Positions 11,805-24,324 are shown, counted from the stretch's first letter. The stretch: 64,000 nt of DNA from Brasenia schreberi (GCA_036023115.1 JAYKKT010000048.1:6640001-6704000), one strand, 5' to 3'. Translations and numbers: made by a program. Notes: generated by a model not told the origin, from the letters alone.

Positions 11805-13297
11805 AGCGATGGTGTTATAGCCGTGGCTAATTACTTAAAGCACAGATTGGCTCCATTAGCGGTGAAACGACTTCCCTTGCTTAGAAGCACAGGCATGGTG
11901 TTGCAGCAGTGGCTGAAGAACCTTTCCTTAATCAGGAATCTTGAGAAACCCACAACCATATTGAGGCTAGGAAACTTGTACTGATGAATTCTCAGTGCCT
12001 TCGCGAGAAACAATGCCTGAACAACATTTTCTTTGGTGCACCAAGGATAGCATTTACATAGACTAGGCTGCTTCTCTCATATTTCACAGCATGTTCTTGT
12101 AATAGCCTCCTCCGATTTTAGTCTGTTACAGGGCAGGTGATTTCTCTTTGAGAGGTTGCTGAGAGTTTTGTAGGCTGCTACAGATGAATATGTGAATCCC
12201 TTTTTCTTGGGGTCTGCTTCTTGTCTCTCTCTCTCTCTCACCCACACATGCGCGCGCACACACACACACACTGTATATATATAATATGAAAACCAGTGCA
12301 TACCTCTGATATGCCCAATCTTTCGTTGCTTTTTGTGGTATGATGCAATTTCAAAACTTTTAAGGTTTTTTGTTAAAAGACGAAGGACAATTAAACGGGG
12401 TATCAGCTGAATGATCCTTACTATGAGCCTCGACTCATGCCCCAGCAACTACATGAAAGTGGACCTTGTAGTAGTGGGTAACTCCTTTTAGTAACAATGG
12501 AAGGCTGAAGCCATGCACACAAAACACACATGCATGCACACACCCCCCCCCCCTGGGAATTAGCCTTCAAAACTCGTTCAGGTATCATGTGTTTCTTCCA
12601 TCAGATTAGCCTCTGAAGCCCGATTCTAGCAGTATCATGATGAGTTCGCTGTGTTTGGGAATGGATCAGTAGCAGATCTTGAGACGCATCTGACCTCATG
12701 TCTGGAAAGTAAAAGGAATATCCCAAAAGTCGAACACGTTGTGCTATAGGCATACATACAGGTCTTAACCGTAGGCTATCTTCTAAGTAATTCGAGAAAA
12801 AGTTTTCAACAAACAAGTATATAGCCCACGGATCTACCTACAGCCTACAGGCCTTGAGCCATTTGCCTCACCAGAATATTTATTCAAATCTGCAACTTGT
12901 TTATACTCGGAACTTTTTTTTACCAGACTCTTAATTTTTCTGTAGAAGCAGGGAAAATTACTAAATGAAAGAAACCTTACTGCGGCAAGAAGATAATTAC
13001 AGTGGAAATAATTAGTCATGACTGTTCCGATGAGGTGCAATTAGTTAACTTTCACATACAGATCAAAATGACCCGCTTGCTAGAGGGCCATGAAAACAAA
13101 ATGCCCATTGACAAATAAGTCAGAAATAAGAATTCTGCTCACCTCTCGGTTTCATCACTGCTCTTCCTTTCAGTATCTGAACTGAGTACCTTCCCAGCAT
13201 TTTACAAGTGGATTCTTATGACAAGATTTGAACCACCATTCTCTTGTTTAGCAGATGAACGGCAATTACTCTTCAGCGAGACCCTGCAGAATTATTA
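11805..13297. other. Region 3' of the TIM14 gene; microsatellites, no other gene seen
   Basis: It contains CT/CA microsatellites at about 12222-12272 and a run of about 12 C at 12543-12554. The part nearest 13297 should hold the 3' UTR of TIM14, but no poly(A) signal could be singled out. Short open frames on the minus strand show no family resemblance. Confidence 0.3.
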
Positions 13298-16200
13298 TCA
13301 AAATGCAGATCCACTTCCTTTCGTCTTTCCGAGCAACACATCTTTTGCCTCATTTATCTTTGATGCAAGGTAATGGCTACCACCTGCATCTGGATGATTT
13401 GCAACCATCATCTTTCTGTGTGCTTCCTTAAGCTTGTCTGCAGTAGCACTCTCCCTGGTCATGCAGTTTAATTTCATGTTACACAAGAAAGAATGTCCGT
13501 GGAAGGACTAAAGAAATATTATAGAAACGTAGCATGCACCCGAATCTTCACCTGAAAAAAATAGCTTGCATAACTTAAGCGGCAAAGCAATAGTCAAAAT
13601 GTTGGTAATCGCAGTTCAGTCTAATTGTAAATGGGAAATGCTAAAAGCCCACATTTGCTGAGTGCAATCAACCAGTTCAAAAATCAGCCAAAGCACAACC
13701 ACAATAGCTTGCTCCCTTTGTCTTTTTCTTTTTCTAGTATAGGTAAGTATGATCCTAATCCTTACAGAATTCTAAGAAAAGGCCTATAACTTATGGTAGC
13801 GCAACTGACCTTTCCAAAATCTAAAACCCGCTGCCAGAATGTTAGCTTGTTAGAAGTAGTTATCTGCAACCTGGGAGTGCCTCTGCTGAACTGAACGTTC
13901 TAGACATCTACCTAGATCAATACCTATATCATTTCTCCTATTTATATTGGCGGATTGTACTACATTGTAAAATAGCATAGGTATTATTTATAGTGTATCA
14001 TTTAATATTGTTGACTTTACACACTTTTCTTTAATTTTTTAAATAATTTTTAAATGAAGAAATTGATACAGTATGATACGCTGCAATATGTGTACTGGTA
14101 CCCTGTATGATACGGGGTCCAACATGATACTCACAACATTGGCTGGAAGTGGAGTGATTTTATTGACTAAATGTGCCACCCAACAACAAGTGTTCCGAAG
14201 CAAGCCCAACCATGCTTTCACAGATGTCCTTATCCTACTGCTATCCTAAGACCAAACTTGCTCTTGGCAAAAATGTTCAAGTCATAGTCCCTTGACTCCC
14301 ATACCGTGCTTTCCTAGGAACACATTATTAATATGTGGGGAGGAGAAGTAGCTATCACCATCCCCTAGCATGTTGGGTACTTGCTATTGTATATGTAAAG
14401 GTAAAATTTTTATCACCATGGATAAAGTTGACAAACTGTCTATCTAAACCTACCTTTTTGAACGGCTAAGAAATTGAAAAATAGGAATGTCGATCCACAT
14501 TGTACTTTACTATCAGCAGAGTTATGCACTGCTTATATGTTGCCATGATCTAAATTAAGCAACCCAATCAGGGTTGATATATTGGCCAAACAAGGTGAAC
14601 TTGAGTTAATGGTGAGCCCAAGCTGCCTCGTGAGTCATTGGAAAAAGAAACATAGTTCCAAAACTGGAAATGACAGGACTTAACACTCTAACCATTTGCA
14701 AGGGACACATTGCTGTACACAAGATTAACTTACACATGCTGTTCATATATAAAACACAAACCTTGTTTTATAAAAAGTTTGATGAGCTCTTTAAGTGCAG
14801 GCCATGGGAAGCTCAACCTGGTCAGACAGCTCTTTCAAAATATAGCATTTTCTCCAATTCACCATAGTTAAGTCTGTAAAGATAATAACACCTTTAAGTT
14901 ATTTGTGTTCATTGCAGCAAAGAGCAGCCGAGAACACATAATTAAGTATTGTTTTCCTCTAATGAGATGCATTAGCTTATTATAAAAGGAATTTTCCTAG
15001 GCCAGCTTAAGTATTTCCAATTTCCCCCCCTGCAATGGCTTTAATTTGTAGAGTGAGGGAAAGGGGTATTATCCTAACTTTAAGACATTGGTTAATTATG
15101 CCACGGTGTAATGAGCTATTATGCAAAGATATTTCTGAAAATGAATGTAAAGTATCTCAAAAGTAATATTGACAGCATCAAGAGAGTTTCACTAGAATTA
15201 TTCTTGAACTATTTCAGAAGATTAAATGCTAACAACTAAACCGAAAAACTGTTAACCAAACTGAAGATGACTTTAATAGTCATATCTGATCAAACTTGAT
15301 AAAAAGGTGCTAACCACCACTTTTAAGAACAAAATCTAAGAGAGAACAGTTATGCACATTCTCAGTAATGTCTTTCAAGCTCTCTCATTGAGATACACAC
15401 CGAATGCCAAGAATAAGCACAGCTTCCCTTCTGATCATGGTGGGCTCAAATCCTCCTTCATAAAATTTCCACATTCTTGGAATAGCTGGTCGGGCTTTAT
15501 ATGCTTGCCAGGCTCGGATGCCATATCGACCTGCAAGGGCAACAGCTGACACAGCAACCCCAGCAATAAAAGGTGTAGCCTGCAAGCCAATTAAGTATGT
15601 ACCACAAAATTCTGAACTGAGTAATGAAAACAATATGCAGCAATGTACTGAGAATATTTAAAACCAATATGAACGACTTTGTTCTCTAGAAAATATTTTG
15701 CAAGCGCTAAAAGCCTAAAACCATTACAACATGAATGGTTAAGAGAGAGATGACAAGAGATGTTTTTTTGCAAGAGGTCCTCCGAACACGGGATGCATTT
15801 AGGCTTATGGACATGTAAATGTAAGGAGCTCAAACAGACAGATAGTGGAATTCAAAGAAAATGGATTTGATAAAAAGTAAAGATTAATTACTTCAAGGGT
15901 TCAAATCATCAACTGCTTAAAGTTTATGGTGTATTTAGAAAACTGAAAGGAAATTGATTAACTAGGAATATGAATCTAATTTGGTAGGCTAGAAAGTTAA
16001 ATCTGTTGGACAAGAGATCTACATGAGCTTGAACAGAAAATTTTCTTTAATTAGGTTAACTAAGGTAAATAGCATTGAAACGTTAGTGTCACTATCTTTT
16101 TTCAGTCAACTGAATCTTTTCAGCTGCAGGATTTCAGACTACTCAACCTCTAAGGAGTCGGAAAGCTATGACTTTTAGGATTTAGGCCTCCCGTTTACCT

Positions 16201-17386
16201 GTCTCTTATGACATCCCAAATACTCTAGTACCCTCCTCCCAAACACCGTGTTATTCTTGTCAGCCGTCAAGAAGTTTCAAGCTCTTGAAGGCATCTTTCT
16301 AATATATATGTCCAAGAGTAAATGACAGTTGTTCCTCTGAATGACGATTAACTTTTGCCATGCGTATCTAACAATAGTTGCCAGTGAATACCATGACATT
16401 TTATCCATCACAAAAGTTAGACAGTTTATGATCAAATCAATCAGTTTTCCTTTTTCAAGAGAACTTCAAGCTTTCACAGCCTTATACTAGTTGTCATGTC
16501 AAACTTACTATCATCTTCTTCCAGCCACTTCTTTCCACTAATGATAACTCTGCCAGGATGAGGGTTTGCCTTTGTGGTCCTCAATCGGTCATAAAGGTAG
16601 GCAACGGCTGACCCTTTTCTTTGCGTTTTTTACCACAGGGTGAAATCTTTCCAGCACTAATGCACCATAGCCTACGAGAACTCCAAAGTTAAGGAATTTG
16701 GGCAAGAACTTGGCCAGGTGACATCCTTACATTGCACCTTATACTCAACCCTACCTATTGCGGGAAAGGCTTAGTTAAAGTTAAGGTATTTCATGTACTA
16801 ACGATACTTCTATCCTCTTAGATGAAGTCCTACGTTTCTTCCCAAATAACATCAAATACAGAGGTCTGATCACATCTACGAGAAACACTCAGGAAGCTTA
16901 ACCCAGATCCTGATTCATTCAAAAGATCAAATATTTTCTTGAGAGTCCCGAATCCCGTGATACAAGAAAAAAAATTCCTATATAGAAATCCTCTATCTTC
17001 TCCGAGAATCTCGAAGTCGAAACTCATAGAAAAGTTCTAAGAGCAAGCTTAATGACACTATGTGACATCAATAACTCTTTTTTCTTTTTCCAGTTGGCAA
17101 TGCAACAAAATAACTTGTAAGAACTAAAAAATAAAGGAATCGCAAAGCAAGGGACGTAATTTTGTTGAACCACAGACATCCGAATTGCACGAATAGGATT
17201 ACCAAATAAGGATAGCAACTCGAACAATTCATTCCCATCTATGGTAACAGTAACACCACCAACAAAACAAACCCTAAATCCTCACAACAAACAGGTGATG
17301 ATCACGCGAATCACAACCTCACACAAGAAGGCCAATCCGAAAGAGTAGGAATTGAATCAGAAAATGAGCGATGGAGAACTCACCAT
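13298..17386 (-). CDS. TIM14: Mitochondrial import inner-membrane translocase subunit TIM14 (Pam18 J-protein)
   Basis: Three coding exons on the minus strand: 17384-17386 (only the ATG, before a GTGAGT donor), 15401-15579 and 13298-13454. They join to 112 residues, the usual plant TIM14 length. The order is a short N-terminus, one membrane segment (about residues 5-20, '[17 protein letters not shown]'), a matrix linker, and a small J domain containing the intact HPD motif at 81-83 within '[20 protein letters not shown]'. The protein ends '[10 protein letters not shown]'. From family knowledge, Pam18 sits in the inner membrane and stimulates mtHsp70 ATPase in the presequence-translocase motor, paired with Pam16. 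The arginine at 61 is split CG/G across intron 2. Intron 1 (15580-17383) holds a 5S-rRNA-like SINE and intron 2 (13455-15400) a hAT-MITE end. No defect is seen. Confidence 0.95.
14060..14141. mobile_element. Terminal part of a hAT MITE related to the 1969-6739 element
   Basis: It lies in TIM14 intron 2. It has several 'gatac' and 'gtatgatac' motifs and ends with a terminus that reads inward CAATGTTGTGAGTATC, close to CAGTGTTATCTGTATC of the complete element and CAATGTTATAAACATC at 63797. The other end and an 8-bp duplication of the flanking GCTGGAAG were not found, so it may be truncated. Confidence 0.55.
16638..16785 (+). mobile_element. 5S-rRNA-derived SINE with RTE-LINE tail, copy 1
   Basis: From 16638 the sequence follows plant 5S rRNA from its first base: GGGTGAAATC, then CCAGCACTAATGCACC, GAACTCCAAAGTTAAG, GGTGACATCC and finally ATTGCACC near 16738. 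Two internal stretches of the 5S (around its intermediate element and near its 3' end) are shortened, giving about 102 bp instead of about 120. Directly after it comes CAACCCTACCTATTGCGGG then AAAGGCTTAGTTAAAGTT, which corresponds to the 3' tail of the RTE LINE at 4823-6235. It sits in TIM14 intron 1 in antisense to the gene. No target duplication was found. Confidence 0.7.
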
Positions 17387-17560
17387 GCACGCGAAGCGTT
17401 TTTACGTCAATAAAATCATTGATCAACACAGCGGGAAAAAGATAACTTCTTGGGTAACTTGGTTCATCCTCTTCTTTCTCCTGTTATATCCTTTCTCTTC
17501 GAACCTTCGTGTGCCTCGAGTGCTATGATTTGTTGGGCGTCAGGAAAATGCTCAAGCGAC
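17387..17560 (-). promoter_or_regulatory. 5' UTR and proximal promoter region of TIM14
   Basis: This is the stretch directly upstream of the TIM14 ATG (minus sense). The short first coding exon suggests that most of exon 1 is 5' UTR. I could not identify a TATA box or transcription start with confidence. Confidence 0.4.
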
Positions 17561-17599
17561 GACCTCGTTAGCCACTCAACATCACGGACACGATTCTGG

Positions 17600-18170
17600 A
17601 TGACACGAGATACGTCACTATTTTGATTTTTCCTGTACTTGTTTCAGGCAAAGAAAAAAAGACGTCAGTTGAGATAAGATTGGCAATTTGGACCCATCCC
17701 TCATGTATGGGACGGCTTTCCAAGTCTGAAAAACCACCCTGCAGTGAGCACGGTGAGGTGGGTTTGCGGTAGACCTGCCTCAGAGTACATATATATATAT
17801 ATATATACATTTTAGTGTTTATTTATATAAAATATATTATTATTATAATATATAAATATTTTACAGGCTTATGTGTATATATTTTAGATAAGTATAACTA
17901 TATAATAGATAATAACTTTTAGTTTATTATAAAATATCATAAAAATTGTATTTTATGAAAAATATATGATATTAAATATTAAAAAAAATATATTTTTATA
18001 GGTTGAAGTGGGGCGGAGTGGGCCGGAACCGGGTTGTAACAAAAGGGTGAGAGGTGGGTTTGATTCCCCAAAACCCACGGAACGGGGTGAGGTGTATAAA
18101 GAAGATTCTAGGATGGGGCGGGTATGGGTGGAGTGAAAATTCGCCCCACCCCATTGACATCCCTAAGTTG
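17600..18170. mobile_element. Probable nonautonomous hAT element
   Basis: The right end reads inward as TTAGGGATGTCAATGGGG and is followed by G-rich GTGGGGCG-type repeats, a layout typical of some plant hAT MITEs. Similar G-rich motifs (17690-17770) lie on the far side of an AT-rich centre that contains a TA microsatellite (about 17790-17808). The left terminus is not clear. Confidence 0.4.
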
Positions 18171-20972
18171 AGACTAAGGGTGATCATGATTCGGCAATGA
18201 AACCAATTTTTTTGCTTTTGTTTCATCTTATTGATAATCAGTTCAGTTTGAGTTAACAATTTCATGAAAATTCAGTTTATCACTTTAGTTCCGTTCAATT
18301 TTTATGGGTCCATAACTCAATAAACTTAATAACGGGTCTATATCATGCATAATTTTTTATTTCATATGGTTTCGTTCAATTTATCACAAATCTTTTAGTT
18401 CATAATTTAACAAGTTATATGTTTTAATTATATACATGGATTCATGAGTACTTCCCAATTTTCAAAGTTAGCATTAAAGCAGAATTATTGGATAGAGAAC
18501 CATGAATAGGCCGATGGATGAGAAGTGTGTGTCATAGACAATCTCCTATTGGTCGGCTTACTAAATATCTTAGTAATTAGATTTGATGACGGTAGAACAT
18601 GTATTTTGAGAGTTTAGGTTCTATGTTCTTAATATTTTAATTAGCACAATCTTCTACGTTAATATATTCTTACTTACTATTTTTTGCAATACAGATTGAC
18701 TTACAACCATATAGTTCTGTAAAGTACTTAGATTATAGTGGATAAAAGTTATCACAATATCATGGATGCATTAGATGCATAGATGTTGTAGAACCTTATA
18801 TACTAGACAATGTAGTTTGTCAATTTGGCCGATGTAAAGGCATCATAGTTGCACCGATAAGACCCTCAGTTAAAAAGAGACATGCAAAGCCACACATATA
18901 TAAGGTACAACAACATGCATGACTAAGAGGCACAACACTCACATTGTTTTGAGCTTAAGCATTTTGGAGTCCCAAAACTTTACCCATATGAGTGTGATGA
19001 GCTTTACATAAAGTGCTACACTTAGAGGATGCATCGATTTATTTTACGAGATTCTAATAGTCAGTTGCATCCTACTTGACTTACTCCATCGAAGCAAATC
19101 ATTGTATCTATATTAGTAGAATTTATAATTTTGTTTTTCTTCAACTCCACATACTTTCCTTCACTCACTTTCTTATGCCAACATTTGGTTGTGATACATG
19201 AGATACTTGCAATGACTTCACCATATTCAAAGCATGTGCCATGATCATTATTGGGTGACCTTATGTTGCTGGACCTGATAGAGATATATGAGCAATGCCA
19301 TAAATGAATCCATCAGTTGACACTTGATGATGACGATGGTGACGATACATGATATTTTTGGTTTGGATTGTACATAGGATGTTATTTAGTAATTTTTAAA
19401 TATTGTAGAAGTAAATAACAATTGTAATGAAATAAATTTGGTTTCTTTGCTACTGAAGCCTACATACATGATTGTACTTAGATGTCGTGTTCTCTTAATC
19501 AATAAAATACATGATTGTCATTCAAATCTAGAAATTGTGCAATTACATATATAAATGGATAAAAACACCTAATTATCGTCTTTAATATTATGTACAACAA
19601 CATCTCTTGGTCCTATCATTTGTATATATAAGTCGATATATTCTTGAAACAAAACTGACCAACTCCCAACACTTTTATCTTGGTAACACTGTCATGTTGA
19701 TAAGATAGGAGGCATTGGAAAGCCATCAACCATGTGCTTGTGTAGAAAAATAGAACTAGAAGATAAAGTTAATAGCTACTTCAATCTACAAAATGTCTAA
19801 ATAACATAATAACATATACAAATATTATGATTATCACTAGAAAATATCATTCAAGATAATGATAGAACATGTACCACATATTCCTTATAACGAATCATTG
19901 AGTGTTTGACACTAGTGGCAAAAATATCATTGACCTTTTCGTATAGGGGTGCACCAATGTGACGTTTCACCGAGTAGCGATAAATGCCTCCATATTTGCA
20001 TGGGCATCTAATACTTACTAGGGCAGAGCCCATCTTTTATGTATACAATTTGTTGAATAACAATATCAACACCATCATCTTCTACGAAAATCTATGCATA
20101 TATATCATACCTATGTGCAACCTCCTTTAATCATACTACCACTCATCCCCTTGTCCTTAAAGTGCACCAATGACTTTGTACCTACAATTTTTATCTCTAA
20201 TAAGATTTACCCAAACATCTACAAAGAGGCTCATAAAGCATGATACTATTGTCTCATATGTCGATTCAAAGTCAAGCTATCTAGAAATGTTCTTCCCACC
20301 TCAGAAGAGGCATCACATCCTTGACCGCGTATACTCCCATACCTTCCTTTACACAAGGTATTCCTCTCTCCATACTCCCAAGTTGATTAGTCTCACCTCA
20401 TAGATTGGTTAGATGGTCTCTCTTTAGAACGTCAAATTGATAGTTCCTGTAGTGTAGTGTACTCAATACTCAACTACTTATTCAACATCTTAAGAAATTT
20501 GTCTTGTTGTGAATGATTGCTTAATTTTCTTCAAACAATTTCTATCATAGATGATCTTGCATCCTCTCCTACTTGATTAACAATATATGAGGTAAACACA
20601 TGTATGATAAAAAGAGTGTGCAAATAGTAATGTCCATAAAAAACATGAAGGACACAAAGGACCCAAGAAAAGAAAACGCATGAACACATGGTTCTTAGAA
20701 AGTATGTCATTAGAAAAAAATTTATCTAGCCTTAACAAGTCATAAATCATGCACTACTTTTGCTAGGTTTAGTGGAATCGAGTGTGTTAGTGATGAAAAG
20801 ATCATACTTGAAAAAAAATCTAAACAAAATTTTGTATTTATTATTATCTATCCAACGTTTTTACAACTCACTTTGCTCATGTTACCCTCACAGGACTGGT
20901 CTAAAGCTCAGATAAAGGAGGAGGGTTGTCGTAGATAGCCAACAAAAAGCACAAAATTCTATTGGGTCTCGA
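18171..20972. other. Intergenic repeat debris, no gene supported
   Basis: AT-rich. 18178-18300 begins 'agggtgatcatgattcgg', like another hAT terminus. A minus-strand 60-codon frame at 19851-20033 contains 'VSIRCPCKYGG', faintly like the IRCPC motif of CACTA transposase-associated domains, but the match is too short to call. The rest gives no recognisable protein or terminus. Confidence 0.25.
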
Positions 20973-21135
20973 GGGTTGTGAATTTTTAGCATTAGTGAGC
21001 TGAATCTCATCCAAAATCACTCCGAAGTTAAGCAAGCTTGTCTAGGAATAGTATTGGAATGGCTGACCTTATACAAATTTCTTGTGTTGCACCCTCTAGC
21101 TGGCTCCACCTACTGTAGGTCAAGGCTTAGGTAAT
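20973..21135 (+). mobile_element. 5S-rRNA-derived SINE with RTE-LINE tail, copy 2
   Basis: Positions 20973-21094 (122 bp) align over the whole length of plant 5S rRNA. Landmarks are GGGTTGTGAATTTTTAGCAT, then CACTCCGAAGTTAAGC, AGCTTG, an intermediate-element-like ATAGTATTGG, GGCTGACC, and TTGTGTTGCACCC at the 3' end. The A box, intermediate element and C box of the internal Pol III promoter are therefore still recognisable. Immediately downstream, GGCTCCACCTACTGTAGGTC and AAGGCTTAGGTAATAT match the RTE LINE tail. Divergence from 5S rules out a working 5S gene. No target duplication was identified. Confidence 0.72.
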
Positions 21136-22144
21136 ATAAGGTGAGGATTAGCCTCTTTTAAATCGATTTGGGACTCACATGTGATTTTGAACCCTCACCA
21201 TAGGTGGAGTTAGAACAACTTTTTACTTCTAAAAGACTCCTATAAATCCTTATGAAAAGAATGGCACTACCGAAGATACGCTGTTTTAGAGCTTTTGGTG
21301 GTACCCTTGATCTATATCTATTATAAGCTAAAATTATTGGATCATGTTTAATATCATTTTTTGTTGCATTTACATGCTAACTTTGGTTTACATGGTAACT
21401 AATTAAAATGTATTTTTGCTCATGAATTATAAGATATTGATTCTTTCTTGTCCTCTTAAACAAATTGTTGGTATTTGACATACTGCGAAAGCAACGATCA
21501 AAAGTGCAACTCGGTTGAGCAATTGTCATTGGGCACTAGATCTCTCAGATCCCATCTTTATGAGGCTTACTTTTTTTTCTTCACATCTCTCTTCACTCTG
21601 AATCTCACTGCTTATATTGTCTATGAAACTCACTCTTATGTACGAAGAGCAAAGACAAGCCGCAAGTAATAGCTGCCTATTGGCTGACTTGTTTTGCAAG
21701 GCTCATTACAAGCACTTTACAGCAAATAATAAGCACCTTGTACTAAAAAATAGTAAGGCTTGCATTGTCGATGCTCTTATTATTGAGAAAAACTATAGAA
21801 CTACATGTATAAACAGATAATATGCAACAAAATGATAGAATTCAACTTCCGCTTGGATCACTCTAATGTAAAGTTGAATGCAATTGGTCTTCCAAGCTAC
21901 CTGTATGCCCCCAACATATCATCACCTCTAACAATGAGGTTGAGTATAAAGATTACTGGTCGGATGATAGCGACTGATATGGGAGCAAAACACTTAGTTA
22001 TCTAGATCACGGTTGGTCAATCAAGTGAGAGGAGAGTATGAAGAATGAGAGTTAAATATGATGAAATAGTTGGAGGTGTCAAAGATTGAGCTCGGCAAAT
22101 TTAGTCATTATGGGATTATTCAGATACCAAGAGAAGGTGATAAA
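21136..22144. other. Intergenic, nothing recognised
   Basis: Several overlapping short plus-strand open frames (21475-22005) have no family resemblance and no splice-consistent partner. No gene is called. Confidence 0.25.
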
Positions 22145-22280
22145 AAAGCGGACCAGAAAAAAAAATTCGTTACAAGAGGTCAAAGCCTAACACACACCCA
22201 CACATGCACCTTTCGAGAGTCGAATTCCCCACCAGGGACAATGATGCTAAAGCGCCGTGCCGTTGAGCTAATGCTGAGCA
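22145..22280 (-). mobile_element. tRNA-derived SINE, family A, copy 2
   Basis: The minus strand reads an A-box-like 'TTAGCTCAACGGCACGGCGC' and a good B-box-like 'GAATTCGACTCTCG'. It then shows 'GTGCATGTGTGGGTGTGTG', 'AGGCTTTGACCTCTTGTAAC' and an A tail (plus-strand pyrimidine/A switch near 22158-22168). This copy best preserves the Pol III promoter of the three family members. Confidence 0.75.
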
Positions 22281-22794
22281 TGAGCCGGAGCACGACTATG
22301 CAATGGCCTGGAGCCATCAAATGAGACGATTGTATCCCGAAGCAAAACAACTTGATGCACCAAGCCCACTCAGAGCAAATTCATCCGTAGCCTACAAGCC
22401 TCACAGGACTGTCCACTAGCCACCCATGAATGCATTATGATGAGACTCTATCAACGTGAAAGGTTTGCTTGTACTTCTAAGCATGAACTTAAAGAGGCTC
22501 AACTATGCCCTATCACAACTGTATGATTCCGGGGGTGGAATCTGGAAGCTCAGGTCATTTGAGTTCGTCGTGTAGGAAGCTGGTGATAAAGGAGAACACT
22601 TTCTTGTCAGTTTTTCCTGTCGTGTACATAAAGGTCCCAGGGCTCCACTATTTGCGTCCAAGAAACTCCAAATACACGAGAAAAAAAAAGGTCACAATAG
22701 GAAAGACTCCTCATCCTCCGGGCCTTCATATTGAGAGGACGGGGAGAGTTGCTGGGTTGGCTGAAATAGTCACTTTCTACCGAACTGAAGTAGT

Positions 22795-22852
22795 AGACAA
22801 ACCAAGTAGACTCCCGACCTTACAATTTTTATGGAGTCTACTTGGTTTGTCT
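22795..22852. repeat. Perfect 20-bp inverted repeat with 18-nt loop
   Basis: The arms 22795-22814 and 22833-22852 are exact reverse complements (core GACAAACCAAGTAGACTCC) and enclose an 18-nt AT-rich loop. Transcribed from either strand it would form a strong hairpin. No gene or transposon terminus explains it. Confidence 0.85.
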
Positions 22853-22948
22853 CCCGATGAGTGCAGACCTACTTTAGGGTGACGTAAGGCATGCATGTGA
22901 AGTTTGAAAAATTCCTCAGTCCATGACTAAAAAATTCCTTGGTCTGCT

Positions 22949-22953
<5 letters not shown>

Positions 22954-23041
<88 letters not shown>
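22954..23041. repeat. Compound microsatellite (TA)n(GA)n
   Basis: About 50 bp of TA dinucleotides runs straight into about 36 bp of GA. The same compound order recurs at 32638-32722. Confidence 0.95.
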
Positions 23042-23045
<4 letters not shown>

Positions 23046-23689
23046 ATACAAGGACGATTCACCCAAAAACACATTCCGAGGTCTCTGCCACTGCTTCTGA
23101 TAGTCGTCCCAACCGGTTTCTAGCTGTTTCGTATTAAGGTATCTCTCTACACAGAGGCAACGATTGAAAGCAGCAATCCTTTCGCTTCTTCTCTTCAGCT
23201 TCTGTTCCAGCCTTTGAACTAAGGGCACAAGGTCGACCTTGTTGGTCCCTTTGATGGACTCTGTTGCCACTGACTCTATATCCCTATCTCCACAGAGATG
23301 GATGAAGGAACATTCTCTTAACAATCCCAGTTGCCGGGTTATAGTCAAGCTCTATCCCCTCACAACGGGAGAAGAGAAGACTCACCACCAACATACAGTT
23401 GACCATATCAAGATCATTGTTCATGATTTGTTGAGGATTAGATGCAAATGCATCCCTTGGATCATATTGTCAAAGCGTTTATTCATCTCATCGAGTTGAT
23501 GTTCTATGTTGTCAAATTTTGTTTCACGGTGTTCCATGTGATCATTCCCTGACACCACTTTGGTGTGACCCCACTACATTACTTCGGTGATCACATTATG
23601 AATCTACTGGAAGGTCTAAAAAGTTTTCAGAAAACAATGGACAAAAGAAAAATGAAGGAAATAATATGGATCTCGCATAATGAGCAATA
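23042..23689 (-). other. Possible LTR-retrotransposon gag remnant
   Basis: On the minus strand, 23380-23570 reads charged, coiled-coil-like peptides such as 'HRETKFDNIEHQLDEMNKRF'. 23050-23348 reads 'LVQRLEQKLKRRSERIAAF'. Heptad-rich N-terminal gag regions of Gypsy-type elements look like this. No protease, RT or LTR is present, so the assignment is weak. Confidence 0.3.
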
Positions 23690-23800
23690 GTTAACCTGGC
23701 TAGGGGGTCGACACACAAGTTGAAGGTCATGAGTTCAATACCCAGGGCATGCAAATGGCTTCAGACTTCCCATTGTACACAGAGAAGGAATAATATGGAT
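23690..23800 (+). mobile_element. tRNA-like SINE fragment
   Basis: 'gttaacctggctaggggg' resembles an A box, and 'gtcatgagttcaataccc' about 35 bp downstream resembles a B box. Spacing fits a tRNA-derived promoter. The 3' part has no defined tail and no duplications were found. Confidence 0.4.
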
Positions 23801-24324
23801 TTCTTGATTAATTATCTAGTTACTGATAATCGGGTTTTTGTGATTCTTGTGTCCAAGAACTGGTGATGTGTGTAGGGGAGCATCCAGTAACTGGTGTCCC
23901 AGATTCAGGGGAGTTTCCAGATCTGAGATCTGAGGCTTAAAAACAGTTTGACAGTCTTAAGGTCAGGCATCTGGTACTGCGGCAAATCAATTCTATCTGT
24001 ACCATCACTATATGAAATCAGATCGAAGACAAAGGAGAGAATGCAGGAGGGAGAGGAAAAGCCAAAAATGAAAATGAAAAGGAGCTCACTAGATTAACTA
24101 GATGTGGTGACAGACTCTGGAGGCCCCAATACGATCAGAGATGGAACCAATCTAAAATACAATGTACTTGAATGAAATCCTCATGTCTAGAATCACGACT
24201 GCAAACCAACATAATTTACCACTTCAACTCGCTGCCACGTAATTTACTACGACTCGACGAAACAGGGGCAGAGACAAATAAAAGAAGCAAGCTTTGCAAA
24301 CCTTAGATTACAAATTATGACAAT

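Noticed and set aside
19851..20033. CACTA transposase-associated domain from 'IRCPCKYGG'
   Set aside because: Only a few residues match, and no further CACTA domains or CACTA termini were found nearby.
20973..21094. Functional 5S rRNA gene
   Set aside because: Too diverged in paired regions, single, and followed by a LINE-type tail instead of a T-run terminator.
22505..22882. 125-codon plus-strand gene
   Set aside because: Contains the perfect hairpin and no domain; likely chance open frame.
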